64,000 nucleotides of DNA from positions 1 through 64,000 of the forward strand of contig CBFIDK010000008.1 of NCBI GenBank assembly GCA_965661345.1. The letters run 5' to 3'. Below, piece by piece: positions 40,715-48,671 of the stretch. The translations under genes and the position numbers were made by a program. Every line of letters begins with the position of its first letter. Positions within the stretch are counted from its first letter, which is position 1. The DNA is from GCA-2862585 sp965661345 (GTDB taxonomy: Bacteria; Bacteroidota; Bacteroidia; Flavobacteriales; UBA7312). The notes under the pieces are model-generated. The model made no database searches and was not told where the DNA came from. It worked only from the letters and a program-made list of their open reading frames with translations.

Positions 40715-41995
40715 TTATTTAAACTTCAATTTTTGAGTTTGGGTTTCTTTTAATTTATTTTCAGCTTTTTTCAGCTGATCTTCTATGTTTTTTTGTTCCC
40801 CTTTGAGTTCTTCAATCTTATTTTCAGAAAGTCGGATGTTTTCAGTATTCTCATTTATACTGTTGGTTTCTTTCTCTATTTCTTTTTCGATTTTCTTTTT
40901 CTCTTGGTTTAAAGATTTCGATTCTTTTTCGAGCAACTTTAGTTGTTCATTTAGAGCCATTTCATTGTGGTTATTTATCTCTTTTTTGATATTTGAAATC
41001 TCTGTCTGATTAGTTTCAATTTTCACCTCCAGCCCTTTAATAGAATTTTCTTCATTTAAAACAGAGGTTTTTATGGTTTCTAATTCACCAATACTCTCTA
41101 GAATTTGCTTGTCAATTTTCTTAATTTTTTTTCTTCCTGCTTTATCTAATTTGGTGTTTTTTTTGAGTGATTCTTTTTCAACTTCATGGCCTTTTATTGA
41201 AGAATTTTGAATGGCTATTTGACCTTCGTACAATGCGATTTCTGCTTTGTGTTTGTTGATGTCTTTCAATATTGATTTATTCTTCTTTTCTAATTCTGAA
41301 ATGTTTTTATTCATCTGTTTTACGCTTTTAGAAGCTATTTCAGACTCTTTTTCTTTAATCAGTTCATCATTCTTATTATTTATTATTAATTGAGAGGATA
41401 AACTTTGTTTTAAACCCTCTATTTTCTGATTGGAGTTTTTGATATTTAAAGAATACTTACTTATGTTTTTGTGTTGATTTTCTGTTTCCTTTTTAGCTTG
41501 ATTAATTTTTTTTCTATGCGATTTTATTTCATTTTCTTGTTCGTCAATGAGTTTATCATAGACTAATACAACTGACTGGTTAGCTATGCCTTTTACTAAC
41601 TTTTTGTATTCGTTTATTTCATTGGGTGTCTTCTCCTCACTAATAACAGATTCTTCATTGGTGAAATGAGAATATAAAGTAGCGCTGCCATTACTTTCGG
41701 TAATCTTAAATTTTGCTTTACTTTTCTTTTGACTACTTTCTAATAAAAATTCTTCTACTATGTATTCATCTTTAGTTTCTTTAACGGAAATAACTCTAGC
41801 CTTATAGTTTTTGAATGTATTAGAAATGGCTTTTTTTACTTCGTCTTTTGAGACCTTATCAAATTGAGTTTGAATAGCTGGCAAGGGCCCATTACTAAAA
41901 TTAAACTCAGTGCTTATACCCTCAGAATAGTTCTGAGCATTTAAATTAATATTGAAGCAATAAAAAATAATTAGGATGTGGATTAGTCTTTTCAT
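40715..41995 (-). CDS. secreted coiled-coil protein of unknown function
   Basis: 426 residues. The signal peptide (about 1-20, ending LNAQ) is followed by a globular region (about 21-125) with alternating strands, for example 'KARVISVKETKDEYIVEEFL' and 'KAKFKITESNGSATLYSHF'. From about residue 160 to the end it is almost entirely Lys/Glu/Asn-rich coiled coil. No family was recognised. A periplasmic location is predicted, and the long coil suggests a spacer or oligomer. The high charge could also cause low-complexity false matches in searches. It is convergent with icmF with no base between the stop codons. Confidence 0.7.
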   Translation of the reverse strand: MKRLIHILIIFYCFNINLNAQNYSEGISTEFNFSNGPLPAIQTQFDKVSKDEVKKAISNTFKNYKARVISVKETKDEYIVEEFLLESSQKKSKAKFKITESNGSATLYSHFTNEESVISEEKTPNEINEYKKLVKGIANQSVVLVYDKLIDEQENEIKSHRKKINQAKKETENQHKNISKYSLNIKNSNQKIEGLKQSLSSQLIINNKNDELIKEKESEIASKSVKQMNKNISELEKKNKSILKDINKHKAEIALYEGQIAIQNSSIKGHEVEKESLKKNTKLDKAGRKKIKKIDKQILESIGELETIKTSVLNEENSIKGLEVKIETNQTEISNIKKEINNHNEMALNEQLKLLEKESKSLNQEKKKIEKEIEKETNSINENTENIRLSENKIEELKGEQKNIEDQLKKAENKLKETQTQKLKFK

Positions 41996-42021
41996 GGTTT
42001 TAAGTTTTGGGTTTTAAAATG

Positions 42022-43029
42022 TCATTCTAGTTCGTACACCACTAGAGTTTCCCAACTTGAAGGGTCTGTGGTTAGCTCGGGATCTGTGAGGTATATTTCG
42101 TAAGGCTGAGGCCTAAAGGTGTAATTATTTTCTTCACAAAAAGCTCTAATTTTTTCGTGAGTTTTAAAGATTGTTCTGTAATCGCCCCTGTGTATGGCTT
42201 GTGCAGTTAATGATGCCGCTTTTTGAGTGTAATCTAAACCAGCTGGCAGCTCAGTTGAAATAGGAATTTCTATAAACGTTCCCGATTTCAGAATCACTTT
42301 ATCTTTTTCACCAGGGGTATTTGGAAATTCTATGTATTGAGCAAAGGGTGAACTGCTTGGCATTATTCCATTTTCGGCAAGGAAAATAAAAATAGTATTG
42401 TAGCTCTCGGATAGTGTTTTGCTAATTCTTGACGTCGAGCAAGTTTTAGTAATAGAAATTTCGTTTTGACCGCCCCAATTTTTTACGCTTACATCGCCTG
42501 TAAATGATGGAATTGACTCGCAATAGTTTTTCAGAAGTTGCAGCCCTTTATCGTGGTCAGCTTTCATCATTTTAGATATTACGGGGCCAAAAATTCTAGC
42601 TAAGAACGGCAGTTCTCCATAATTTTCCCAACTCACCTTTACGCTTTTGTCATTGGGCTTTAATTGAAATTTAGCAAAGAAAGAAGGATTGCCATCAATT
42701 GTGATTTTGTATTCCAATGATTTTAAAAATTCAACATCTGTTAACTCAATAACTCCACTACCAGAGTTATCGCTTTCCCACTTTCTGCTAGCACCAATCA
42801 TATCCGTTAGTTCTGAATGTGTCATTTTAATGCTTGTGTCAGTGCTGAGCCAAGGGTCCCAATTTTCCCAATTTGAAAAATCGTTAATTTGATTGTACAC
42901 AATAAATGGACTACTTTCTATTTCGATACTCGTTTGAACTTCAAATTTTCTGTCAAAGAAAAAATTAGCAACGAGGTATAAAGAAAGTATTCCTAAAAGA
43001 GCATATAAAATTATTTTAACGAATTTCAT
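42022..43029 (-). CDS. SRPBCC (START-like) domain plus GyrI-like effector-binding domain protein
   Basis: 335 residues. A short N-terminal membrane helix (about 5-25) is followed by an SRPBCC/polyketide-cyclase-like domain (about 30-170) with 'FSNWENWDPWLSTDTSIKMT'. The second half (about 180-335) resembles GyrI-like/AraC effector-binding domains, with 'ISTELPAGLDYTQKAASLTA' and 'YEIYLTDPELTTDPSSWETL'. Both folds bind small hydrophobic ligands. No DNA-binding domain is present, so it is not a transcription factor. The role is unknown. It sits downstream of a small membrane protein and YceI on the same strand, and YceI also belongs to a lipid-binding family. Confidence 0.78.
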   Translation of the reverse strand: MKFVKIILYALLGILSLYLVANFFFDRKFEVQTSIEIESSPFIVYNQINDFSNWENWDPWLSTDTSIKMTHSELTDMIGASRKWESDNSGSGVIELTDVEFLKSLEYKITIDGNPSFFAKFQLKPNDKSVKVSWENYGELPFLARIFGPVISKMMKADHDKGLQLLKNYCESIPSFTGDVSVKNWGGQNEISITKTCSTSRISKTLSESYNTIFIFLAENGIMPSSSPFAQYIEFPNTPGEKDKVILKSGTFIEIPISTELPAGLDYTQKAASLTAQAIHRGDYRTIFKTHEKIRAFCEENNYTFRPQPYEIYLTDPELTTDPSSWETLVVYELE

Positions 43030-43038
43030 AGTTGTAAA

Positions 43039-43230
43039 TTAAATCATATAACCTCTGAAAACATAAGCAAGAAAAGCAAATATTACTACCGAAAACACAA
43101 ACAGGATACTGCCTTTGTAGTGTATCCTGTTTACGTTAAAATCTTTAATATAAGACCATATTAGATAGCTAATAAAAGCTATTGCGAAGCATAGTGCAAA
43201 AACCCAATGGCCTGAAGTAATATTTTCCAT
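43039..43230 (-). CDS. 63-residue membrane protein
   Basis: Two hydrophobic helices (about 8-27 and 40-60) are separated by a basic loop 'DFNVNRIHYKGS'. It starts at an ATG that shares a base with the yceI stop (position 43230), and stops 9 nt before the SRPBCC gene, so it is part of the same transcript. No family was recognised with certainty. The tight packing and clean two-helix pattern make it a likely real gene. Confidence 0.62.
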   Translation of the reverse strand: MENITSGHWVFALCFAIAFISYLIWSYIKDFNVNRIHYKGSILFVFSVVIFAFLAYVFRGYMI

Positions 43231-43814
43231 TATTTATTTAATACAATTTCAAACTCAACAGTCACAGCATTATCAATAGCCTTATCGCCTAGGTTTTCAA
43301 AGAAAGAACCAGAGTTATAAATAATATCGAATTTTGTTCTGTCAAAAGTAAAAGAGCCCATTACAATAAGTTCAGATTTTGTTTCTTTTAAATCCATTGG
43401 AAAAGAGATGACACCTTTAATGTCTTTAATGGTAATGTTACCAAATACATCAAACTTTCCATTTCCAAGAGGTGTAGCCTTGATCATTTCAAAACTAACT
43501 TCTGGGTGTTTTTTAACATGAAAGAAGTCTTCACTTATTAAATGCTGTACTAACTTGTTGCTGTATTTTTCAGATTTTATATCGTCATTTGTGATAGTAG
43601 TCATATCAACTACAAAACTGGCTGCGGCAATTTTCCCGTGATCCATAGATACTTTTCCACTTTTCAATGAAACGTGTCCATCATGACCTCCAGTTATTTT
43701 TTCAGCTTTCCAAACTAATTTACTTTTGGTGACATCTGCAGTGTATTGATCAATGTGAATTGTAAATGCAGTAAAAACAAAAAAGGCGGATAATACTATT
43801 GCTATTTTTTTCAT
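43230..43814 (-). CDS. YceI family secreted protein
   Basis: 194 residues with a signal peptide (about 1-18, 'FFVFTAFTIH'). The domain shows the YceI pattern: 'DVTKSKLVWKAEKITGGHDG', 'GKIAAASFVVDMTTITNDD', 'EVSFEMIKAT', 'GNITIKDIKGVISFPM' and the terminal 'DNAVTVEFEIVL'. YceI proteins form lipocalin-like barrels that bind isoprenoid or other long lipids in the periplasm. It leads a three-gene minus-strand run (yceI, small membrane protein, SRPBCC-GyrI). A TAATTTTG element on the minus strand (43846-43853) is a plausible promoter. Confidence 0.88.
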   Translation of the reverse strand: MKKIAIVLSAFFVFTAFTIHIDQYTADVTKSKLVWKAEKITGGHDGHVSLKSGKVSMDHGKIAAASFVVDMTTITNDDIKSEKYSNKLVQHLISEDFFHVKKHPEVSFEMIKATPLGNGKFDVFGNITIKDIKGVISFPMDLKETKSELIVMGSFTFDRTKFDIIYNSGSFFENLGDKAIDNAVTVEFEIVLNK

Positions 43815-43845
43815 ATTTAAAGTTTTGAATTTGTTGATTAATGTA

Positions 43846-43853
43846 CAAAATTA
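43846..43853 (-). promoter_or_regulatory. -7 promoter element of yceI
   Basis: The minus strand reads TAATTTTG, a match to TAnnTTTG, 31 nt before the yceI ATG. No clear -33 box. Confidence 0.4.
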
Positions 43854-43893
43854 ACTTATTTTGAAACAAAATAGTTTATACATTCAAATTAAT

Positions 43894-44295
43894 ATGAAAG
43901 ATAAGATAGATAAGGTTAAGAAATTCCACGAAGTTTTTTTGATAGGAAATGAAGAACGTCTTAAAACAGATGTTGATGAGTCTACATTTCTTCTCCGACA
44001 CAAGTTGATGCAAGAAGAGAATGAAGAGTATCTAGAGGCTTGTAAAAATGAGGATATTATTGAAATAGCAGATGCATTGGGGGACATGCTTTACATTTGG
44101 TGTGGAACAGTTTTGAAACATGGGATGCAAGATGTTATTGGTGACATTTTCGATGAAATTCAAAAAAGCAATATGTCTAAGCTTGATGAGAGTGGAAAGC
44201 CTATTTTTCGTGAAGATGGTAAAGTGTTAAAGGGTGCTAATTATTTCAAACCAAATATCAAGAAAATATTAGAAAAACATGTTGGAAGTCTTTAG
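43894..44295 (+). CDS. MazG-like nucleoside triphosphate pyrophosphohydrolase
   Basis: 133 residues from the ATG at 43894; an upstream TTG at 43861 adds residues not expected for the family. The all-alpha NTP-PPase motif is visible as 'EENEEYLEA' and 'IIEIADALGDMLYI', giving the metal-binding E-x-x-E ... E-x-x-D set. It resembles phosphoribosyl-ATP pyrophosphohydrolase/MazG-like house-cleaning enzymes that hydrolyse non-canonical NTPs. It is not HisE by context: no his genes are adjacent. The 3' end overlaps the GNAT gene by 17 nt. Confidence 0.78.
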   Translation: MKDKIDKVKKFHEVFLIGNEERLKTDVDESTFLLRHKLMQEENEEYLEACKNEDIIEIADALGDMLYIWCGTVLKHGMQDVIGDIFDEIQKSNMSKLDESGKPIFREDGKVLKGANYFKPNIKKILEKHVGSL

Positions 44296-44707
44296 GGTAA
44301 ACTTTCAGGACAGTCTGTTTTCTGATGTCAGAGCTATTCGAAAAGAAGTTTTTGTTGAAGAACAAGGGGTTGATATTTCTCAAGAATATGACGAGTTTGA
44401 AGACAAAGCCTTTCATTATTTATTAAGATACAATTCTAAAAACATTGGTGCAGCTAGAAGGCGTTTTACCAATTTTGGCGTTAAGCTAGAACGTTTTGCT
44501 ATTGTAAAAAACTATAGAGGTCAAGGAATGGGTAAATTTCTCGTTGAAGAGGTGTTAAAAGATTTAGATGCTAATTCAGTAAACATTTATTTACACGCTC
44601 AGGTGCAAGTTGTAAATTTTTATGCCAATTTAAATTTTAAAAAAGAAGGACCGCTATTTGAAGAAGCTGGAATTCATCATTATAAAATGATTTTTAAAGC
44701 TCAATAG
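44279..44707 (+). CDS. GNAT family N-acetyltransferase (ElaA-like)
   Basis: 142 residues. The acetyl-CoA pyrophosphate loop is visible in 'VKNYRGQGMGKFLVEEVL' near residues 79-96 (R-G-x-G-x-G/A type). The N-terminus 'VRAIRKEVFVEEQGVD' is typical of the ElaA-like subgroup, which has no firmly established substrate. It overlaps the pyrophosphohydrolase gene by 17 nt upstream and the convergent ilvE gene by 14 nt downstream, so coding sequence is packed on both sides. Confidence 0.85.
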   Translation: MLEVFRVNFQDSLFSDVRAIRKEVFVEEQGVDISQEYDEFEDKAFHYLLRYNSKNIGAARRRFTNFGVKLERFAIVKNYRGQGMGKFLVEEVLKDLDANSVNIYLHAQVQVVNFYANLNFKKEGPLFEEAGIHHYKMIFKAQ

Positions 44708-45743
44708 TCCAGCCAAAAGTATCTTGAATTTTTCCGTATTGAATATTCAGTAATTCACTTTTTAGCATCTGTCCGAAGGAATCTTCTGTTTGTTTAGCAA
44801 TGCTCATGTCAAAGTCTCTGAATGTAATCTTATCGATAGGGTTGAGGGTAACTGCAGTTCCTGTTCCGAAGGCCTCTTTTAAAGAATTGTTTTTGTAAGC
44901 TTCGATAATTTCTGTTACAGAAATTTTTCTTTCTTCAACTTTGATGCCTTTTTGTCGTGCAATAGCAATTACACTGTCTCTGGTAATGCCACCGAGGATA
45001 CTTTCGCTAAGTTTAGGTGTTACTAGAGTATCATTTATTCTAAACATGATATTCATTGTGCCTGACTCCTCAATGTATTCATGTTTCAAAGCGTCTGTCC
45101 AAATAACTTGAGTGTAGCCGTTGTTTTGAGCATGTTTGGTAGGGGCAAAAGCAGCAGCATAATTTCCAGCAGCTTTGGCATAGCCTGTTCCACCTTCAAA
45201 AGATCTTGCATACTTTTCCTCAATTTTCAATTTGGTCTCACCTTTGTAATAACTAGCAGTAGGTGAGGTAATTATCATAAATCTATAGCTTGATGATGGT
45301 GTAGCACGTATAAATTCACTATCAGCTATCATGAACGGTCTAACATATAACGATTTATTATCTGCTTGAGGAATCCATTCGTTATCAAGTTTTAACAGTT
45401 CGGTTAAGCCTGTCATGAATAAATCTTCACTAATTGTAGGCATACATAGCCTTTGTGCTGAAGCGTTAAATCGCTTTAAATTATCGAGCGGTCTAAATAA
45501 GAGTGTTTTTCCTTCTTTGTTTTTATAGGCTTTCATGCCTTCAAAAATAGCCTGACCATAGTGAAAAACATGAGTGCTTGGATGAACACTAATTGGACCG
45601 TAAGGAACGATTTCAGCATTTGTCCACTGACCGTCTTTAAAATTCACAGTAAACATGTGGTCGCTAAAACTTTTTCCGAAAGAAAGATTATCGAAATCCG
45701 TTGAAGCTAATTTGGAGTGAGTTGTTTTAGTGATGTTCATCAA
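44694..45743 (-). CDS. ilvE: branched-chain amino acid aminotransferase
   Basis: 349 residues, PLP fold type IV. Seen: 'STHVFHYGQAIFEGMKAYKN' near residue 55, 'YVRPFMIADSEFIRATPSSS', the PLP lysine in 'GTGYAKAAGNYAAAF' near residue 190, 'EYIEESGTMNIMFRINDTLV' and 'GITRDSVIAIARQKG'. It transfers the amino group between Leu/Ile/Val and 2-oxoglutarate. Length is that of the long, BCAT II-like form. It is downstream of an M42 peptidase gene by 5 nt on the same strand, consistent with peptide-derived amino acid use. Confidence 0.93.
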   Translation of the reverse strand: MMNITKTTHSKLASTDFDNLSFGKSFSDHMFTVNFKDGQWTNAEIVPYGPISVHPSTHVFHYGQAIFEGMKAYKNKEGKTLLFRPLDNLKRFNASAQRLCMPTISEDLFMTGLTELLKLDNEWIPQADNKSLYVRPFMIADSEFIRATPSSSYRFMIITSPTASYYKGETKLKIEEKYARSFEGGTGYAKAAGNYAAAFAPTKHAQNNGYTQVIWTDALKHEYIEESGTMNIMFRINDTLVTPKLSESILGGITRDSVIAIARQKGIKVEERKISVTEIIEAYKNNSLKEAFGTGTAVTLNPIDKITFRDFDMSIAKQTEDSFGQMLKSELLNIQYGKIQDTFGWTIEL

Positions 45744-45748
45744 AAGGA

Positions 45749-46837
45749 TTATTTTATGTATCTAAAATCGTGATTGTCTTCTATTTTTAATAATGCATTG
45801 TAAATTAGCTCAATTACATTTTCAACATCATTTTTATGAACACTCTCAACAGTCGTATGCATATACCTCAAAGGCAACGAAATTAGCGCTGAGGCAACCC
45901 CGCCAGTCGAGTAGGCAAAGGCATCTGTATCAGTTCCTGTTGCTCTAGAAGCTGCTGCTCTTTGGAAAGGAATTTTATTTTCTTCAGCGACACCGATTAT
46001 CAAATCTAAAAGGTTATTTTGTACTGCAGGGCCATATGTTAATACTGGTCCTTTTCCACTGAATAAGTCACCTTGTTTTATTTTATCAATCATTGGCGTT
46101 TGGGTGTCATGACAAACATCAGTTACTATAGCAACATCAGGATTGATTCTTTCGGTAATCATTTGAGCACCACGTAAACCGACCTCTTCTTGAACAGAAT
46201 TAGTTATGTATAGTCCAAATGGCAATGACTTTTTATTTTCTTTTAGAAGTCTTGCAACTTCAGCAATCATGAATCCACCAATTCTATTATCAAGTGCTCT
46301 ACCTACATAGTAAGTGTCATTAAGAATCATGAACTCATCTTTGTAAGTGACTACGCAACCTACATGCACCCCAAGCTTTTCAACTTCTTCTTTACTACTA
46401 CAGCCGCAGTCCAAGAAAATATTGTCAAGTTTTGGAGATTTTTCATCAGCGCCGTGTCGCGTGTGTATAGCTGGCCATCCAAAAATAGCATCAACTGTAC
46501 CGTTTTTTGTATGTATGTTTACTCTTTTTGAAGGGGCAATTTGATGGTCACTTCCACCATTTCTTCTCAAGTAAATAAAACCGTCTTTGGTGATGTAATG
46601 AACAAACCATGAAATTTCATCGGCATGCGCTTCAATTACTACTTTGTATTTAGCCTCAGGATTAACAACCCCTACAACTGTCCCGTAGGTGTCAACAAAG
46701 TAATCATCAATGTATGGCTTAATGTATTCTAACCATAATTTTTGGCCTTCACTTTCAAAGCCTGTAGGAGAGGCATTATTGAGGTATTTCTCCAAAAATT
46801 TAATCGAATTTTTGTTAGTTAGAGTCTTTTTTGCCAT
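45749..46837 (-). CDS. M42 family metallopeptidase (glutamyl aminopeptidase/deblocking aminopeptidase-like)
   Basis: 362 residues from the ATG at 46837. The longer frame to 46867 begins inside a TAGATTTG promoter element and is rejected. Metal ligands of the M42 dizinc site are visible: His/Asp in 'VIEAHADEISW', the bridging Asp in 'RALDNRIGG', Glu-Glu in 'VQEEVGLRGA', Asp in 'VTDVCHD' and His in 'LRYMHTTVESVHK'. It removes N-terminal residues from peptides in the cytoplasm and usually assembles as a dodecamer. It is followed by ilvE 5 nt downstream. Confidence 0.92.
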   Translation of the reverse strand: MAKKTLTNKNSIKFLEKYLNNASPTGFESEGQKLWLEYIKPYIDDYFVDTYGTVVGVVNPEAKYKVVIEAHADEISWFVHYITKDGFIYLRRNGGSDHQIAPSKRVNIHTKNGTVDAIFGWPAIHTRHGADEKSPKLDNIFLDCGCSSKEEVEKLGVHVGCVVTYKDEFMILNDTYYVGRALDNRIGGFMIAEVARLLKENKKSLPFGLYITNSVQEEVGLRGAQMITERINPDVAIVTDVCHDTQTPMIDKIKQGDLFSGKGPVLTYGPAVQNNLLDLIIGVAEENKIPFQRAAASRATGTDTDAFAYSTGGVASALISLPLRYMHTTVESVHKNDVENVIELIYNALLKIEDNHDFRYIK

Positions 46838-46864
46838 TACAATTGGGTTTTGAATTTTGGTCTG

Positions 46865-46872
46865 CAAATCTA
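46865..46872 (-). promoter_or_regulatory. -7 promoter element of the M42 peptidase-ilvE operon
   Basis: The minus strand reads TAGATTTG (TAnnTTTG), 27 nt before the ATG at 46837. It fixes the start of the peptidase by excluding the upstream TTG at 46867. Confidence 0.55.
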
Positions 46873-46895
46873 AGAAAATATAGTTAATTTGTGGA

Positions 46896-47564
46896 ATGAA
46901 TGACGTTAAAGTGATTTTAACTAATGATGGTAGTAAAACCTTACAGATGCCGAAACTTAATGAACAATACCATTCAGTTCATGGCGCAGTAAAGGAGGCC
47001 GAACATGTTTTTATAAAAAATGGCTTGAGAGAATGTAAACAAAACACCCTTACTATTTTTGAAATGGGCTTTGGAACGGCTTTAAATGCATTTATGACAT
47101 ACTTAGAATCCAAAAAATCGTCACAACATATCCGCTACTATGCTATTGAAAAGCATCCTTTGCCACTTCATATCGTTGAATCTTTGGAGTATCCTAAGCA
47201 TCTTTCCGCCACTGATGATGAAGAAATTTTTACGCTTTTTCACACTGCCGATTGGAATACAGCACTTATGCTATCACCCACTTTTGAATTGCAAAAAATA
47301 TATGACACTATTCAAAATATGTCAATTGATGTAAAGGTTGATTTGGTGTATTACGATGCCTTTGGCCCTAGAGTACAACCAGAGTTATGGTCCGAGCAGA
47401 TATTTGTTAAGCTAGCTAGCATGATGAAGCCTAACGCTACACTCGTTACCTATTGTGCAAAAGGGGAGGTGAAAAGAATTTTAAAGCGCTTAGGATTTGT
47501 CGTTGAAACTTTGCCTGGACCTCCAGGTAAAAGAGAAATGATAAGAGCAAAATGGGTAAAATAA
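46896..47564 (+). CDS. mnmD: tRNA 5-methylaminomethyl-2-thiouridine methyltransferase MnmD
   Basis: 222 residues. Seen: 'LTNDGSKTLQMPKLNEQYHS' at the N-terminus, the SAM-binding 'IFEMGFGTALNAF' near residue 50, 'DLVYYDAFGPRVQPELWSEQ' near 147 and 'LPGPPGKREMIRAKW' at the end. This is the stand-alone methyltransferase half of E. coli MnmC, which makes the final step of mnm5s2U34 in tRNAs; the oxidase half (MnmC1) is absent here, as is usual in Bacteroidota. Divergent from the M42 peptidase gene. Confidence 0.92.
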   Translation: MNDVKVILTNDGSKTLQMPKLNEQYHSVHGAVKEAEHVFIKNGLRECKQNTLTIFEMGFGTALNAFMTYLESKKSSQHIRYYAIEKHPLPLHIVESLEYPKHLSATDDEEIFTLFHTADWNTALMLSPTFELQKIYDTIQNMSIDVKVDLVYYDAFGPRVQPELWSEQIFVKLASMMKPNATLVTYCAKGEVKRILKRLGFVVETLPGPPGKREMIRAKWVK

Positions 47565-47616
47565 ACCCTAATCATTCTTTTTTGCACAAAAAAAATATTA
47601 TTAGCAAATAAATTAA

Positions 47617-47624
47617 TACATTTG
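47617..47624 (+). promoter_or_regulatory. -7 promoter element of rpsT
   Basis: TACATTTG matches TAnnTTTG, 35 nt before the rpsT ATG. A canonical TTG at the expected -33 spacing is absent. Confidence 0.5.
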
Positions 47625-47659
47625 CGCTCCTGATTTTTAATGAATAAAAAACAATAAAT

Positions 47660-47911
47660 ATGGCTAATCACAAGTCAGCAAAAAAGAGAATAAGACAAAC
47701 TGCTAGAAAAAATGCTGCTAACAGTTATTACCACAAAACTGCAAGAAATGCAGTAAAGAATCTTAGGTCAGTAACTGACAAGAAAGAAGCGTTAAAGTTA
47801 CTTCCTGCTCTTGAATCTATGCTTGATAAACTCACGAAAAGAAATATTATTCACAAAAACAAAGCGGCTAACTTGAAGTCTAAGTTGGCTAAGCATGTAA
47901 ATAGTTTATAA
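47660..47911 (+). CDS. rpsT: 30S ribosomal protein bS20
   Basis: 83 residues, beginning 'MANHKSAKKRIRQTARKNAA' with 'YYHKTARNAVKNLR' and the 'IIHKNKAANLKSKLAKHVNS' C-terminal helix, all typical of bS20. It binds 16S rRNA during early 30S assembly. It is monocistronic, with an own promoter element and a strong terminator immediately downstream. Confidence 0.96.
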   Translation: MANHKSAKKRIRQTARKNAANSYYHKTARNAVKNLRSVTDKKEALKLLPALESMLDKLTKRNIIHKNKAANLKSKLAKHVNSL

Positions 47912-47937
47912 GAAAAAAATCATTTTCAATATACTCT

Positions 47938-47968
47938 GGCTTCTCAATTTTGAGGAGCCTTTTTTTTA
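47938..47968 (+). terminator. intrinsic terminator of rpsT
   Basis: GGCTTCTCAA (47938-47947) pairs with TTGAGGAGCC (47950-47959) through ten positions with one G-T pair, followed by a T tract (47960-47968). The loop is only TT in the full pairing, so the top two pairs may be open. Confidence 0.85.
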
Positions 47969-47978
47969 TATTGTAGCC

Positions 47979-48671
47979 ATGAAACATGAAAAACTTAGTA
48001 TAAAATCTTGGGCTGAAGATGACAAGCCTAGAGAGAAATTAGCGTTAAAAGGCTCAAAGACACTTAGTCTTGCAGAATTACTGGCCATATTGATAGGCTC
48101 AGGGAATAAGACCGAATCTGCTGTTGAACTTTCTAAGAAAATTATGAAAAGGTGTAACGATAACTTAAATACACTGTCCATGATGTCATTAAAAGATTTA
48201 ATGCAGTTTAACGGCATTGGTCATGCAAAAGCAATAACAATAATTGCGGCGTTAGAATTAGCCAAAAGAAAAGCAAAAGAAAACCCAATAGAAAAGCCTG
48301 TCATTAAATCAAGTATTGATGCCTACAACCATATGCGTTATGATTTAGAAAATCTTGATCACGAACAATTTTGGATACTGCTTTTGAATAAAGGAAATAA
48401 AATTATTGAATCAATCAATATTAGTAAAGGAGGGGTTAGCGCTACTGTGGTAGACCCAAAACTAATATTCAGTTTTGCATTAGAGCAAAAAGCATCTGGA
48501 ATAATTTTATTTCACAACCACCCTTCTGGTAATATATCCCCTAGTGAAAGTGATATTATTTTGACTGAAAAATTGAGAAAGGGAGCTAAATTGTTAGAAA
48601 TTAACATTATTGATCATATTATTATTGGTCAAAACACGTATTTTAGCTTTGCAGACGAACAAAAGCTCTAG
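47979..48671 (+). CDS. radC: RadC family JAB-domain protein
   Basis: 230 residues. An N-terminal helix-hairpin-helix region (to about 75, including 'LMQFNGIGHAKAITIIAALE') is followed by a JAB1/MPN-like metalloprotease-fold domain with 'HNHPSGNISPSESD' near residues 179-192, the JAMM zinc motif. The family (UPF0758) was once linked to DNA repair, but its real activity is not settled. It starts just after the rpsT terminator, and its stop is adjacent to the ATG of the deacetylase gene, so they are likely co-transcribed. Confidence 0.92.
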   Translation: MKHEKLSIKSWAEDDKPREKLALKGSKTLSLAELLAILIGSGNKTESAVELSKKIMKRCNDNLNTLSMMSLKDLMQFNGIGHAKAITIIAALELAKRKAKENPIEKPVIKSSIDAYNHMRYDLENLDHEQFWILLLNKGNKIIESINISKGGVSATVVDPKLIFSFALEQKASGIILFHNHPSGNISPSESDIILTEKLRKGAKLLEINIIDHIIIGQNTYFSFADEQKL

